64,000 bases of DNA from contig NZ_JBFAKK010000010.1 in the NCBI RefSeq assembly GCF_040655735.1, forward strand, positions 248,001-312,000, written 5' to 3'. Source of the DNA: Phytomonospora sp040655735 (GTDB taxonomy: Bacteria > Actinomycetota > Actinomycetes > Mycobacteriales > Micromonosporaceae). A model generated the notes under the pieces. The model did not search any database, was not told where the DNA came from, and saw only the letters and a list, made by a program, of their open reading frames with translations. The translations under genes were made by a program, and so were the position numbers. Shown one piece after another: positions 47,272 through 56,081 of this stretch. The first letter of the stretch is position 1; each line of letters opens with the position of its first letter.

Positions 47272-48303
47272 TCAGGCGAGGTCGTCCGGCAGGCCGAAGG
47301 CGGTGAAGTTCTCCGCGCCGAGGAAGGACGTCAGCTCGGCGACGCGGCCGTCGCGGATCGTGAAGACGGTGATCGACCAGGGGAAGTGGCGTCCGACGGC
47401 CGGGTCGAGGCGGTAGCCGGCGACGGCGGGCTGGCCGTTGGCGCTGACGGGTATGTGCCGCCAGCCTCCGCAGCTGGTGAGCGGTACCTGCACGGCGAAG
47501 TCGAGGACGGCGTCGATGCCCTGGTACCAGTGCGGCATGGGCGGCATCGACCACGTGACGTCGGCGGTGAGCAGACTGACGAGCGTGTCGGCGTCACCGC
47601 GTTCGAGGGCTGCGGAGAAGTCGGCGACGATCTCGCGGATCCGGGCGTCCTCGACGGTGCGCAAGGTCTGCTGTTGTGTGCGGGCGGGGATCTTGTCGGC
47701 GACGACGCGGCGGGCGCGGGCGAGCGCGGAGTTGACCGAGGCGACGGTGGTCTTCATCGTGCCGGCGATCTCGGCGGCGCTGAAGCCGAGGACCTCGAAG
47801 AGGAGGAGCGCCGCGCGCTGGTTGCCCGGGAGATGCTGGAGGGCGGCGACGTAGGCGAGTTCGACGGCCTCGCGCTGCTCGTAGCGGGCGGCGGGTCCGG
47901 TGGGGGAGTCGCCGAGGGCGGTGTCGGGGTACGGACCGAGCCAGGGGATGTCGTAGTCGAAGGCGTCCGGGCTGACGGCCCGGTCGCTGGAGGGGCCGAG
48001 GTCGACGGGCATGGCGCGGCGGGTGCGGCCCTGGAGGGCGTCGAGGCAGGTGCGTGTGGTGACGGTGTATAGCCAGGTGCGCAGGCTGCTGCGGCCCTCG
48101 AAGCGGGGTAGGGCGCGCCAGGCGCGCAGGAGGGCGTCCTGGAGGGAGTCGTCGGCGTCGTGGACGGAGCCGAGCATGCGGTAGCAGTGGGCGTGGAGTT
48201 CGGGCCGGAGCGGTTCGACGAGGCGGGTGAAGGCGCTGTTGTCGCCGAGGCGCGCGCGTGCCAGGTCGGTGTCCGGTTGATCTGTGGAGAAAACCTCGCT
48301 CAC
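47272..48303 (-). CDS. ECF sigma factor with SnoaL-like C-terminus
   Basis: 343 residues. Sigma region 2 (~15-85: LVEPLRPELHAHCYRMLGSV, DSLQDALLRAWRALPRF) and region 4 (~135-190: LQHLPGNQRAALLLFEVLGF, SAAEIAGTMKTTVASVNSAL) are followed by a SnoaL-like domain (~205-335). This is the SigG/TIGR02960 type, in which the C-terminal domain replaces a separate anti-sigma factor. GTG 48303 has no ribosome-binding site but follows CAGAAT by 7 nt. It is divergent from an alpha/beta hydrolase it may control. Confidence 0.93.
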   Translation of the reverse strand: MSEVFSTDQPDTDLARARLGDNSAFTRLVEPLRPELHAHCYRMLGSVHDADDSLQDALLRAWRALPRFEGRSSLRTWLYTVTTRTCLDALQGRTRRAMPVDLGPSSDRAVSPDAFDYDIPWLGPYPDTALGDSPTGPAARYEQREAVELAYVAALQHLPGNQRAALLLFEVLGFSAAEIAGTMKTTVASVNSALARARRVVADKIPARTQQQTLRTVEDARIREIVADFSAALERGDADTLVSLLTADVTWSMPPMPHWYQGIDAVLDFAVQVPLTSCGGWRHIPVSANGQPAVAGYRLDPAVGRHFPWSITVFTIRDGRVAELTSFLGAENFTAFGLPDDLA

Positions 48304-48375
48304 AGCGACGATTCTGCCCGACGAGTCCGGTCTACCTTTCGACCGAGTCGAGAACGCTCCTCCAGGAGGCACCAG

Positions 48376-49197
48376 ATGAACACCGTCCCGAAGACCGGAT
48401 TCCTCGACGTCCCCGGCGCTCGCCTGCATTACGAGGTGCGTGGCGCGGGTCCGCTCGTGGTCCTGGTCGGCGCGCCTATGGACGCGCGTGGGTTCGAAGG
48501 TCTGGCGGATCTGCTCGCCGTGGACCACACCGTGCTGACCACCGATCCGCGCGGGATCTTCCGCAGTGTCGTCGAGGATCGTTCGCTGGAATGCCCTCCG
48601 GACCTGCGGGCCGATGACCTGTCGCGGCTGATCGCGCACGTCGACGCGGGCCCGGCGGTGCTGTTCGGGTCGAGCGGCGGCGCGGTGAGCGTGCTGGCGC
48701 TGGCCCAGGCCCACCCCGAGCAGTTGTCGATGGTGATCGCGCACGAGCCGCCGCTGAACGGCCTGCTGGCCGACCGCGAGGAGATCTTCGCCGCGGCCGA
48801 CGACGTCGCCAGGACGCATCTGTCGGGCGACGTGGTCGGCGGATGGCGGAGGTTCCTGGCGCTGGCGAACATCGAGATGCCCGAGGAGGTCTTCCAGATG
48901 TACTTCGGCGGGGAGCGTGACGCCCAGGCTAAGGCCGACGAGGACTACCAGTACCGGGCGATGTTCGGTCCCTCGATCCGTTTCCGGCCCGATGTGGAGC
49001 GGCTGAAGTCGATCGGTGTGCCGGTCGTGGTCGGGATCGGCGACGAGTCGGGCGGCCAGTTGTGCGAGCGGACCTCGGAGGCGCTGGCGGCGCTGCTGGG
49101 GGTCGAGCCGACCCGGTTCGCGGGCGGGCACACCGGTTTCGCCGACGATGCGGCGCGTTTCGAGCCGGGCGTGCGCGAGGTGCTCGCCCGGCTCTGA
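48376..49197 (+). CDS. Alpha/beta hydrolase
   Basis: 273 residues with the nucleophile elbow GSSGGAVS, the oxyanion region VVLVGAPMDARG and a C-terminal His in FAGGHTGF. Substrate unknown. AGGAGG (48363-48368) precedes the ATG. It is divergent from the SnoaL-tailed sigma factor, a pairing common for this sigma group, which suggests coregulation. Confidence 0.92.
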   Translation: MNTVPKTGFLDVPGARLHYEVRGAGPLVVLVGAPMDARGFEGLADLLAVDHTVLTTDPRGIFRSVVEDRSLECPPDLRADDLSRLIAHVDAGPAVLFGSSGGAVSVLALAQAHPEQLSMVIAHEPPLNGLLADREEIFAAADDVARTHLSGDVVGGWRRFLALANIEMPEEVFQMYFGGERDAQAKADEDYQYRAMFGPSIRFRPDVERLKSIGVPVVVGIGDESGGQLCERTSEALAALLGVEPTRFAGGHTGFADDAARFEPGVREVLARL

Positions 49198-49303
49198 ATC
49201 GCCGGGACGGCTCCCGGTCGCCGGCGCATAGGTTCCGGGCACAGCCCTTCGGAGCTTGGAGCGGTGACGGGACGGCATCCGGGCGGCGCCGAAGGTGTGA
49301 CGG

Positions 49304-49774
49304 TCAGCCGGGTAGTTCGCCGGGGTCGAGGGCCCGTTCGATGACGGTGCGCAGGACGATGGTCGTGCTGGTGGACCGCACCGGGGGAATGGCGCGGACG
49401 CGGTCGAGGACCTCGGACAGCTCGGCGGTCCCCGAGACGCGGAGTTTGACCCAGTAGCAGTCCTCGCCGGCGACCTCGTGCACTTCGAGGACCCTCGCTT
49501 CGGCGGCCAGCTCCCGGTTGACGACGTCCTTGGCCTTCTGGCCGGGTTCGAAGCGCAGGGCGATGAACGCCGCCGTGCCCGCGCCGACGGCGTCCGGGTC
49601 GACGATCGCGCGGTAGCCGCTGATCACGCCGTCGCGTTCGAGTCGCTGCAGGCGGTCGCGGACCGACGGTTCGGACAGTCCGACGGTCCGCGCCAGTGCC
49701 CGCACCGTGCTCCTGCCGTCGGCGGTGAGTTCGCGCAGGATCACGCGGTCGACGTCGTCGAGATTTCGCGCCAT
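49304..49774 (-). CDS. Lrp/AsnC-family regulator
   Basis: 156 residues. The helix-turn-helix (DDVDRVILRELTADGRSTVR, LSEPSVRDRLQRLERDGVIS) and the RAM domain (VHEVAGEDCYWVKLRV) are complete. Divergent from an EamA exporter, the typical partner for Lrp-type control of amino-acid export. No ribosome-binding site is seen before the ATG. Confidence 0.93.
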   Translation of the reverse strand: MARNLDDVDRVILRELTADGRSTVRALARTVGLSEPSVRDRLQRLERDGVISGYRAIVDPDAVGAGTAAFIALRFEPGQKAKDVVNRELAAEARVLEVHEVAGEDCYWVKLRVSGTAELSEVLDRVRAIPPVRSTSTTIVLRTVIERALDPGELPG

Positions 49775-49783
49775 GTGAGCACT

Positions 49784-49811
49784 TGCCCTTCCACCCGAGA
49801 GGACCTACTGT
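49784..49811 (+). promoter_or_regulatory. Promoter of the Lrp-linked EamA gene
   Basis: TTGCCC (49784-49789), 16 bp and TACTGT (49806-49811). It lies in the 86-bp gap between the divergent genes, where the Lrp protein would be expected to bind. Confidence 0.6.
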
Positions 49812-49860
49812 ATCAGAGGTTCAGCGCCGCTATGGCCTTACTAAAGGAGGGTGGATCCCT

Positions 49861-50832
49861 ATGGAACCTAAGTTGAAGCAGGGATTTCGCTCCTGGTTGC
49901 CATGGCTGGCGCTGGTCACCGTGTGGATCGTGTGGGGCTCGACCTACCTCGGCATCCAGGTCGCCATCGAGACGATGCCGCCGCTTCTCATGGCCGGGTT
50001 CCGCTTCATCATCGCCGGAGCGGTGATGTTCGCGATCGTCGGCCGGCGGCACGCCACCGGCGTCCACCGTCTCACCGTGCCGCAACTGCGGTCGACGGCG
50101 ATCATCGGCACGCTCATGCTCGCCGGCGGCAACGGCGGCGTCAGCTTCGGCGAGACCACCGTCGACTCCGGGCTCGCCGCCCTCATCGTCGCGACCGTCC
50201 CGGTGTGGATGGTCCTGATCAACGCCTTCGCCACCAAGACCCGCGTCACCGCGAGCATGATCCTCGCCCTGGCGCTCGGCACGATCGGCGTCGGCATCCT
50301 CGTCGGCGGGCCCGGCTCGACCGTCGACACCACCGGCGCGGTCATCGTGCTGGTCGCCTCGATCTGCTGGGCGACCGGCTCGGTCTACGCCCGGCGAGCG
50401 CCGCTGCCCGCCCACCCGCTCGTGACCGCCTCGCTCGAAATGCTCGCCGGCGGGCTCGTGCTCGTCGCCGCCGGAGCCGTCGCCGGCGAGTTCGGACGAC
50501 TCGACGTCACGGCGATCTCCTCGGCCTCGCTCGCCGGCTTCCTGTGGCTCGTCGTCGCCGGGTCGATGATCGCCTTCACCGCGTACGGCTACGCCAACGC
50601 CACCCTCCCCAACGACACCGTGGCGACCTACGCCTACGTCAACCCGGTCGTGGCCGTCGCCCTCGGTGCGCTGTTCGCCCAGGAGGTGCTCAGCGCGAAC
50701 CTGCTGATCGGCGGCGCGGTGATCGTCGGGGCCGTCGTGCTCATCGTCGCCGGCAGGGCCCTCTCCCGGCGCCTGCGGGGGCGAGCCGCGTTGAAGGACG
50801 CGTCCCGCCAGGAGCCCGAGCGGGTCGCCTGA
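49861..50832 (+). CDS. EamA-family DMT transporter
   Basis: 323 residues, ten transmembrane helices in two EamA domains (WLALVTVWIVWGSTYLGIQV at the start). Likely an amino-acid or metabolite exporter regulated by the divergent Lrp protein. AAGGAGG (49844-49850) precedes ATG 49861. Convergent with the SulP gene, 15 bp apart. Confidence 0.93.
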   Translation: MEPKLKQGFRSWLPWLALVTVWIVWGSTYLGIQVAIETMPPLLMAGFRFIIAGAVMFAIVGRRHATGVHRLTVPQLRSTAIIGTLMLAGGNGGVSFGETTVDSGLAALIVATVPVWMVLINAFATKTRVTASMILALALGTIGVGILVGGPGSTVDTTGAVIVLVASICWATGSVYARRAPLPAHPLVTASLEMLAGGLVLVAAGAVAGEFGRLDVTAISSASLAGFLWLVVAGSMIAFTAYGYANATLPNDTVATYAYVNPVVAVALGALFAQEVLSANLLIGGAVIVGAVVLIVAGRALSRRLRGRAALKDASRQEPERVA

Positions 50833-50847
50833 CCCTCATGGGAGCCC

Positions 50848-52350
50848 TCAGTGCCCGGCACCGAGGTGGCCGGAGAGTTTCTCGTGGATGGCGTGACTCG
50901 GCTTGTTCAGTCCGGTGATCTCCGCTTCGACGCCATTGCGCGCGTACTTGGCCACGACCTGGTCGAGCACCGCCACCGCCGAGGCGTCCCACACGTGGGC
51001 GTCGGAGAGGTCGATGACGACCTTGGGTGGATCGCCGGTGTAGTCGAAGGCGCCGAGCAGCTCGTTGGTCGAGGCGAAGAAGAGCTCGCCGGTCACCGCG
51101 TAGACGCGCACGCCGCCGTCGGGGTCGAGCACGCTCGTCACCTCGGCGAGGTGGGCGACCCGGCGCGCGAACACGATCGCGGCGACCAGGACACCGGCCA
51201 GAACCCCGATGGCGAGGTTGTGCGTGGCCACGACAACGCCGACGGTCAGCAGCATGACGATGGTCTCGCCGACGGGCATCCGGCGCAGCGTCCGGGGCTT
51301 CACCGACGACCAGTCGAAGGTCACGATCGATACGAACACCATGACCGCGACGAGCGCGGCCATCGGGATCAGGGCCACCACGTCGCCGAGCGCGACCACC
51401 AGGATCAGCAGGAACACGCCCGCCGACAGCGTGGACAGCCGGGTACGGGCGCCGGACTTCACGTTGATCATCGTCTGGCCGATCATCGCGCAGCCGGCCA
51501 TGCCGCCGAAGAAGCCGGTGACCACATTGGCGATGCCCTGTCCCCGTGCCTCACGGCCCTTGCGGGAAGGGGTGTCGGTGGCGTCGTCAACGAGCTGAGC
51601 GGTCAGCAGCGACTCCAGCAGACCGACGGCGGCCAGCGTCAACGAGAACGGCGCGATCACCGCGAGCGTGCCGAGGCTGAACGGCACGTCCGGCAGGACC
51701 GGGAACGGCAGGCTGTCGGGAAGCTCGCCCATGTCGCCGACCGTGGGCACCACCGTCGCGGTCACCACCGTGAAGATCGTCAGCGCGATGATCGCGACCA
51801 GCGGCGCCGGGACGAATCTCGTGACGTGGGGGATCCGCGGCAGGCCGAAGATGATGAGAAGACCGACCCCGACGAGCACGTAGACCTGCCAGCCCTTGCC
51901 GGTCAGGTGCGGCAGCTGCGCCATGAAGATCAGGATGGCCAGCGAGTTGACGAAGCCGGTCATCACCGAGCGCGGAATGAAGCGCATCAGCTTCGCCACA
52001 CCCAGCGCGCCCAGCGCGATCTGGACCACACCGGCCAAGACCGTCGCCGCCAGCAGGTACTCCACACCGTGCGACTGGACCAGCGGCGCCGCGACCAGGG
52101 CCATCGCGCCCGTCGCCGCCGAGATCATCGCGGGACGCCCGCCGGTGAAGGCGATCGACACCGCCATCGTGAACGACGCGAACAACCCGACCCGCGGATC
52201 CACACCCGCGATGATCGAGAAGGAGATCGCCTCCGGGATCAAGGCGAGCGCGACAAGGAGCCCGGCGGTCAGGTCGGTGCGCGGATCGGACCACCAGGCT
52301 GCGCGGACGCCGCGCCAGGTGAGGCCGGCGAACGGGGCACGGTTGAACAT
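50848..52350 (-). CDS. SulP-family anion transporter with STAS domain
   Basis: 500 residues. A transmembrane SLC26/SulP core (~15-390) with the signature DLTAGLLVALALIPEAISFS and GFFGGMAGCAMIGQTMINVK precedes a C-terminal STAS domain (~405-490, KVVIDLSDAHVWDASAVAVL). It could carry sulfate or bicarbonate. Sequence alone does not decide. The N-terminus lacks a signal, as usual. GAAAGG lies upstream of the ATG. Confidence 0.94.
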   Translation of the reverse strand: MFNRAPFAGLTWRGVRAAWWSDPRTDLTAGLLVALALIPEAISFSIIAGVDPRVGLFASFTMAVSIAFTGGRPAMISAATGAMALVAAPLVQSHGVEYLLAATVLAGVVQIALGALGVAKLMRFIPRSVMTGFVNSLAILIFMAQLPHLTGKGWQVYVLVGVGLLIIFGLPRIPHVTRFVPAPLVAIIALTIFTVVTATVVPTVGDMGELPDSLPFPVLPDVPFSLGTLAVIAPFSLTLAAVGLLESLLTAQLVDDATDTPSRKGREARGQGIANVVTGFFGGMAGCAMIGQTMINVKSGARTRLSTLSAGVFLLILVVALGDVVALIPMAALVAVMVFVSIVTFDWSSVKPRTLRRMPVGETIVMLLTVGVVVATHNLAIGVLAGVLVAAIVFARRVAHLAEVTSVLDPDGGVRVYAVTGELFFASTNELLGAFDYTGDPPKVVIDLSDAHVWDASAVAVLDQVVAKYARNGVEAEITGLNKPSHAIHEKLSGHLGAGH

Positions 52351-52687
52351 GCGGACCTTTCGAAAAGGGGGACGCGGTCGTCTCGGCGGAGCGCTCCGAG
52401 CCGCGATCGGCGCCGACGCTGCGCCTGGGATGCGCCGGCCGGCACCCGGCCGTCGCCGGGTTCGACCTCGCCGGCGGCGATCACCCGCCCGCTCGACACG
52501 CGCGCCGAACTCTACCCGCCGGGTCGCTCCCCGCGTCCGTCCGCGTCGCGGATGAGGCGGGTGTTACGTCCCGAGATGCCGGAACCCGCCGGTGTCGTGA
52601 CCCGAGAGTCCCGGCGTCTCGCGTATCCTGGAGACCTCAAGGTCGCCCCGGTCCCCGGTGATGAGACCTCTATGAAGGGCCGGGTTC
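52351..52687. other. 337-bp divergent intergenic region
   Basis: Between the SulP and desaturase genes. I see no gene. A near-palindrome CCTTTCGAAAAGG lies just upstream of the SulP ATG, and a TCTATG-like -10 lies near 52669 for the desaturase. Nothing else is recognisable. Confidence 0.5.
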
Positions 52688-53725
52688 GTGACCGCCGAAA
52701 CCGTTCCACCTCCAGTCGTGGCGCGCCTCGACCATGGATACTCCGAACTTCTCAAGCGAGTGCGCGGTGAAGGACTCCTGCGCAGGCGCCCGATCTTCTA
52801 CTCCGCGCTGATCGCCGTCGTCGTCGGCATGCTCGCCGGCGGCATCGTGTTGTCGGCCGTCATCGGCGACTCCTGGTGGCAGCTGGCCATGGCGCCGTAC
52901 TTCGCCGTGGTGTTCGCCCAGCTCGGGTTCCTCGGGCACGAGGCCGGGCACCGCCAGATCTTTCGCGGCAAGCGCGCCAACGACACCGCCGGCCTGCTCT
53001 TCGGCAACCTCGGCATCGGCCTTGCCTTCGGGTGGTGGATCGACAAGCACCGCAGGCACCACACCGACCCCAACGACGTCGAGCACGACCCCGACGTCGG
53101 CGGCGAGGCGATCGCCTTCACCGTCGTGCAGGCCCGCGCCCGCGGCCGTGCCGGCCGTCTCCTCGCCCGCTACCAGGCCTGGTTGTTCTTCCCGATGCTC
53201 CTGCTCGAAGGGCTCGCACTGCACGTGGCGAGCGTGCGGGCCGTCGCCCGGCCGGGGTACCGCCGGCGCGGTCTCGAGATCGCCCTGCTCAGTGCTCACG
53301 TGCTCATCTCGGTGGCCGTGGTCCTCATGGTCATGTCGCCGCTGAAGGCCCTCGCCTTCATCGCGCTCCAGCAGGGCCTGTTCGGCGTGTACCTGGGGTG
53401 CGCCTTCGCGCCCAACCACAAGGGCATGCCGATGGTCGCGCGCCAGGACCGGCTCAGTTTCCTGGCGCGGCAGGTGCTGACCACCCGCAACGTGACCGGG
53501 ACGAGGTTCAACGAGGTCCTCCTCGGCGGCCTCAACTTCCAGATCGAGCACCACCTGTTCCCGAACATGCCCCGCGTGGCCTTGCGGCACGCGCAGCCGA
53601 TCGTGCGGCGGCATCTGGCCGAACAGGGCCTGCCGTACCACGAGACGAGTCTCGTGGGCTGCTACCGGCTGGCGCTCGGGCACCTCGACAGCGTCGGCCG
53701 GCAGGCCGCCGAACCGGCCGGCTGA
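52688..53725 (+). CDS. Membrane fatty-acid desaturase
   Basis: 345 residues. The three histidine boxes of acyl-lipid/acyl-CoA desaturases are intact: HEAGH (HxxxH), HRRHH (HxxHH) and QIEHH (QxxHH), separated by hydrophobic helices. It should introduce a double bond in membrane fatty acids using a diiron centre and an external electron donor not encoded nearby. The Q in the third box is typical of front-end type enzymes. GTG 52688 follows GAAGGG by 8 nt. Confidence 0.94.
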   Translation: MTAETVPPPVVARLDHGYSELLKRVRGEGLLRRRPIFYSALIAVVVGMLAGGIVLSAVIGDSWWQLAMAPYFAVVFAQLGFLGHEAGHRQIFRGKRANDTAGLLFGNLGIGLAFGWWIDKHRRHHTDPNDVEHDPDVGGEAIAFTVVQARARGRAGRLLARYQAWLFFPMLLLEGLALHVASVRAVARPGYRRRGLEIALLSAHVLISVAVVLMVMSPLKALAFIALQQGLFGVYLGCAFAPNHKGMPMVARQDRLSFLARQVLTTRNVTGTRFNEVLLGGLNFQIEHHLFPNMPRVALRHAQPIVRRHLAEQGLPYHETSLVGCYRLALGHLDSVGRQAAEPAG

Positions 53726-53789
53726 GCGGTCGCAAAACGACTCCGAAGGGCTGAAATACCACCCGGGTAAGGGATTGCGGGTCCAGGCG

Positions 53790-53815
53790 GGTTCAAAACC
53801 GCCGCGTACGGGTAC
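53790..53815 (+). promoter_or_regulatory. SigB/SigF-like stress promoter
   Basis: GGTTC (53790-53794), 15 bp and GGGTAC (53810-53815) match the GNNT-N14-16-GGGTAY consensus of actinobacterial SigB/SigF-type promoters. The start of transcription would fall at or just before ATG 53825, giving a leaderless message. Confidence 0.6.
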
Positions 53816-53824
53816 CCACGGTGC

Positions 53825-54127
53825 ATGGGTCTTGGAGCAGCAGTCTTCCTGATCGTGCTCGGCGCGATCCTCACATTCGCACTCGACTGGCAGTTGGCCG
53901 GCATCGATCTCGACGTCGTCGGCTGGATCTTCATGCTGGCCGGCGTCGTGTGGGCCGCGTTCATCGTCTACGGCTGGAACCGCCGCCGCGCGGCGCGTCC
54001 CGCCGACGTCGTCGAAGAGCACCGATACCCCCGCACCGTCGTCGAGGAGCGCGTTGTCCGCGACGACCCCAACCGTGCGGCCGCGCCCCGGCCGCTCGAT
54101 GAGCGGGATCGCCCCGACTACCGGTGA
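53825..54127 (+). CDS. DUF6458-like small membrane protein
   Basis: 100 residues. Two transmembrane helices (~4-22 with GAILTFALDWQLAGIDLDVV between, and ~31-50) are followed by a charged tail rich in Arg, Glu and Asp. It resembles the small actinobacterial DUF6458 family of unknown function. The SigB-like promoter directly upstream suggests stress induction. A second small membrane protein follows 48 bp later and may be cotranscribed. Confidence 0.82.
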   Translation: MGLGAAVFLIVLGAILTFALDWQLAGIDLDVVGWIFMLAGVVWAAFIVYGWNRRRAARPADVVEEHRYPRTVVEERVVRDDPNRAAAPRPLDERDRPDYR

Positions 54128-54175
54128 TCCCCTCCCCGTAAATCCCCTCGCCCCCTCAGCCCCCCGGAGCAGCCC

Positions 54176-54358
54176 ATGTTCGCCATCATCGCCGCCGTCC
54201 TGTTCGGACTCGCGCTCATCCTCGACATCGCCAACGCCGGACTCGGCGACGTCATCACGGCAGGGACCCTGGTCACCGCCGGGCTCCTGTTCGTCGCCCT
54301 GCACCTGGGCGCCCCGCTGTCGGGCGGGCGGCCCTGGAACCGGCGCGGCCGCCGATAA
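54176..54358 (+). CDS. Small hydrophobic protein, unknown
   Basis: 60 residues, almost entirely two transmembrane helices (IIAAVLFGLALILDIANAGL and TAGTLVTAGLLFVALHLG) with a basic C-terminus (NRRGRR). I do not recognise a family with confidence. GGAG precedes the ATG. It follows the DUF6458 gene on the same strand and is closed by a 16-bp terminator, so the pair forms a small unit. Confidence 0.75.
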   Translation: MFAIIAAVLFGLALILDIANAGLGDVITAGTLVTAGLLFVALHLGAPLSGGRPWNRRGRR

Positions 54359-54371
54359 CGGCGCAACGACC

Positions 54372-54410
54372 ACCTGTGCCCCTCCCGCTGCGTTCGGGAG
54401 GGGCACAGGT
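54372..54410 (+). terminator. Terminator, 16-bp perfect stem
   Basis: ACCTGTGCCCCTCCCG (54372-54387) pairs perfectly with 54395-54410 around a 7-nt loop, directly after the small hydrophobic gene. Confidence 0.88.
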
Positions 54411-54540
54411 CGTTCCACGTCCAGACCAGGCGGCGGGCCGCGCTCGACCGCACGCGGTTCACCCGACCCGTCGTTCGGGCGCCGCCGTGTCCCTCACCAC
54501 TTCCCCCGCGAACCCCGCCGCCCCGGAGTACAACTGCCGG

Positions 54541-55539
54541 ATGGATTACACACGTCTCGGCGGCACCGGCATGACCGTCTCCCGCGTCTGCCTCGGCATG
54601 ATGTCCTTCGGCGACCCCGCCCGCAGCGCCTGGGCGCTGCGCGAACCCGAGGCCGAGCCATTGGTGCGGGCGGCCGTCGACGGTGGCGTGACCTTCTTCG
54701 ACACCGCCAACGTCTACTCGACCGGCGCCAGCGAGGTCGTCACCGGTCGCCTGCTGCGAAAGCTCTTCGCACGGCGTTCCGACTACGTCCTGGCCACCAA
54801 GGTGGGCCTGGCCATGTCGGACCGGCCCAACGACCGCGGGCTGTCCCGCAAGCACGTCTTCGACTCCATCGACGACTCGCTGCGCCGGCTGGGCACCGAC
54901 TACGTCGACCTCTTCCAGATCCACCGCCTGGACCCGCACACGCCCGCCGAGCAGGTGATGGAGACGCTCAACGACGTGGTGCGCTCGGGCAGGGCCCGCT
55001 ACGTCGGCGCCTCGTCCATGGCGGCCTGGGAGTTCGCGAAGCTCCAGCACATCGCCGAGTCGCGAGGGCTCACCAGGTTCGTCTCCATGCAGAACCACTA
55101 CAACCTCGCCTACCGCGAGGAGGAGCGCGAGATGCTTCCCCTGTGCGCCGACCAGAGCGTCGGGGTCATCCCGTGGAGCCCGCTGGCACGCGGGTTGCTG
55201 GCGCGGCCCTTCGACTCGGCGGCCACCACGCGCACCCAGCACGACGCGGGGCTGGCGCTTCGCTACGGCGACGTCGACATGAAGCCGGTCGTCGACGCCG
55301 TGACCGAGGTCGCCGGCAAGCGGGGACTGCCGCAGGCGCAGATCGCCCTCGCGTGGCTGCTCCACCAGCCCGGCGTGGACGCCCCGATCGTCGGGGCCAC
55401 CCGCCTGGGGCACATCACCGATGCGCTCGCCGCCGTCGACGTGGAGCTCGGCGCCGACGAGCTCGACGCGCTGGAGGCGCCCTACCGGCCGCTTCCGCCG
55501 ATCGGCGTCGAGACCCGTGCGGGAGCGCGCAAGGCCTGA
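54541..55539 (+). CDS. Aldo/keto reductase
   Basis: 332 residues of the AKR TIM barrel. FFDTANVYSTGASEVV contains the catalytic Asp and Tyr, VLATKVGLAM the Lys, and FQIHRLDPHTP the His of the tetrad. An NADPH-dependent carbonyl reductase, substrate unknown. There is no ribosome-binding site. TACAAC ends 6 nt before the ATG, suggesting a leaderless transcript. Frames upstream of 54541 run into the terminator and are not used. Convergent with the NUDIX gene. Confidence 0.93.
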   Translation: MDYTRLGGTGMTVSRVCLGMMSFGDPARSAWALREPEAEPLVRAAVDGGVTFFDTANVYSTGASEVVTGRLLRKLFARRSDYVLATKVGLAMSDRPNDRGLSRKHVFDSIDDSLRRLGTDYVDLFQIHRLDPHTPAEQVMETLNDVVRSGRARYVGASSMAAWEFAKLQHIAESRGLTRFVSMQNHYNLAYREEEREMLPLCADQSVGVIPWSPLARGLLARPFDSAATTRTQHDAGLALRYGDVDMKPVVDAVTEVAGKRGLPQAQIALAWLLHQPGVDAPIVGATRLGHITDALAAVDVELGADELDALEAPYRPLPPIGVETRAGARKA

Positions 55540-55547
55540 CCCTCGCG

Positions 55548-55976
55548 TCACCGACCGGTGAGCGCCAGCCCGTCGACCGCCGCGGGTGACAGCGTCGTCG
55601 CGTCGAGGTCGGCGAAGGGCAGCCACGCCACCTCGGCGGCCGAGCCGTCGACTTCGGTCACGCGCGGTTCGCCGGCGGCGAGTTCGGCGCCGTAGAACAG
55701 GGCGACCAGGTGCCAGGTGACGCCGAGCCGGGTGGCGGTGTAGGTGCGCGTGTCGAGGAGGCGGGCGTCGAGCAGGGCGAGTCCGGTCTCCTCGCGCAGT
55801 TCGCGGGCGAGGGCCTCGTCGGGCTGCTCACCGGGGTCGACGCCGCCGCCGGGAAGGTGCCACAGGCCGGGTTCGAAGATCGCCGAGGTGGCCGAGAGTC
55901 GGGAGAGCAGGATCCGGTCGCGGTCGTCGGTGACCACGGCGTAGACGGAGACGCGGGTGCGGGGTGCGGTGTCCAA
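55548..55976 (-). CDS. NUDIX hydrolase
   Basis: 142 residues with a complete Nudix box, starting GGGVDPGEQPDEALARELRE and ending ETGL, and a preceding WHLPGG. Cleaves a nucleoside diphosphate linked to another moiety, specificity unknown. It starts at TTG 55976, supported by GGGAGGA 5 nt upstream. It lies just downstream of the collagenase terminator on the same strand. Confidence 0.92.
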   Translation of the reverse strand: MDTAPRTRVSVYAVVTDDRDRILLSRLSATSAIFEPGLWHLPGGGVDPGEQPDEALARELREETGLALLDARLLDTRTYTATRLGVTWHLVALFYGAELAAGEPRVTEVDGSAAEVAWLPFADLDATTLSPAAVDGLALTGR

Positions 55977-56022
55977 GGTGTTCCTCCCGGAAGCGGGGCG
56001 TGGTCACCACGGTAGTGATCAC

Positions 56023-56070
56023 GGCGCGGGCCGCCCACCGACTCCGGAGAACCGGTGGGCGGCCCGCGCC
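56023..56070 (-). terminator. Collagenase gene terminator, 18-bp stem
   Basis: 56023-56040 pairs perfectly with 56053-56070 around a 12-nt loop, just beyond the collagenase stop (minus strand) and before the NUDIX gene. Confidence 0.88.
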
Positions 56071-56081
56071 GTGGGAGGCTG

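Noticed and set aside
55995..56022. GTGGTCACCAC / GTGATCAC repeats before the NUDIX gene as an operator
   Set aside because: The symmetry is imperfect, and the stretch abuts the collagenase terminator. It is too weak to list as a feature.
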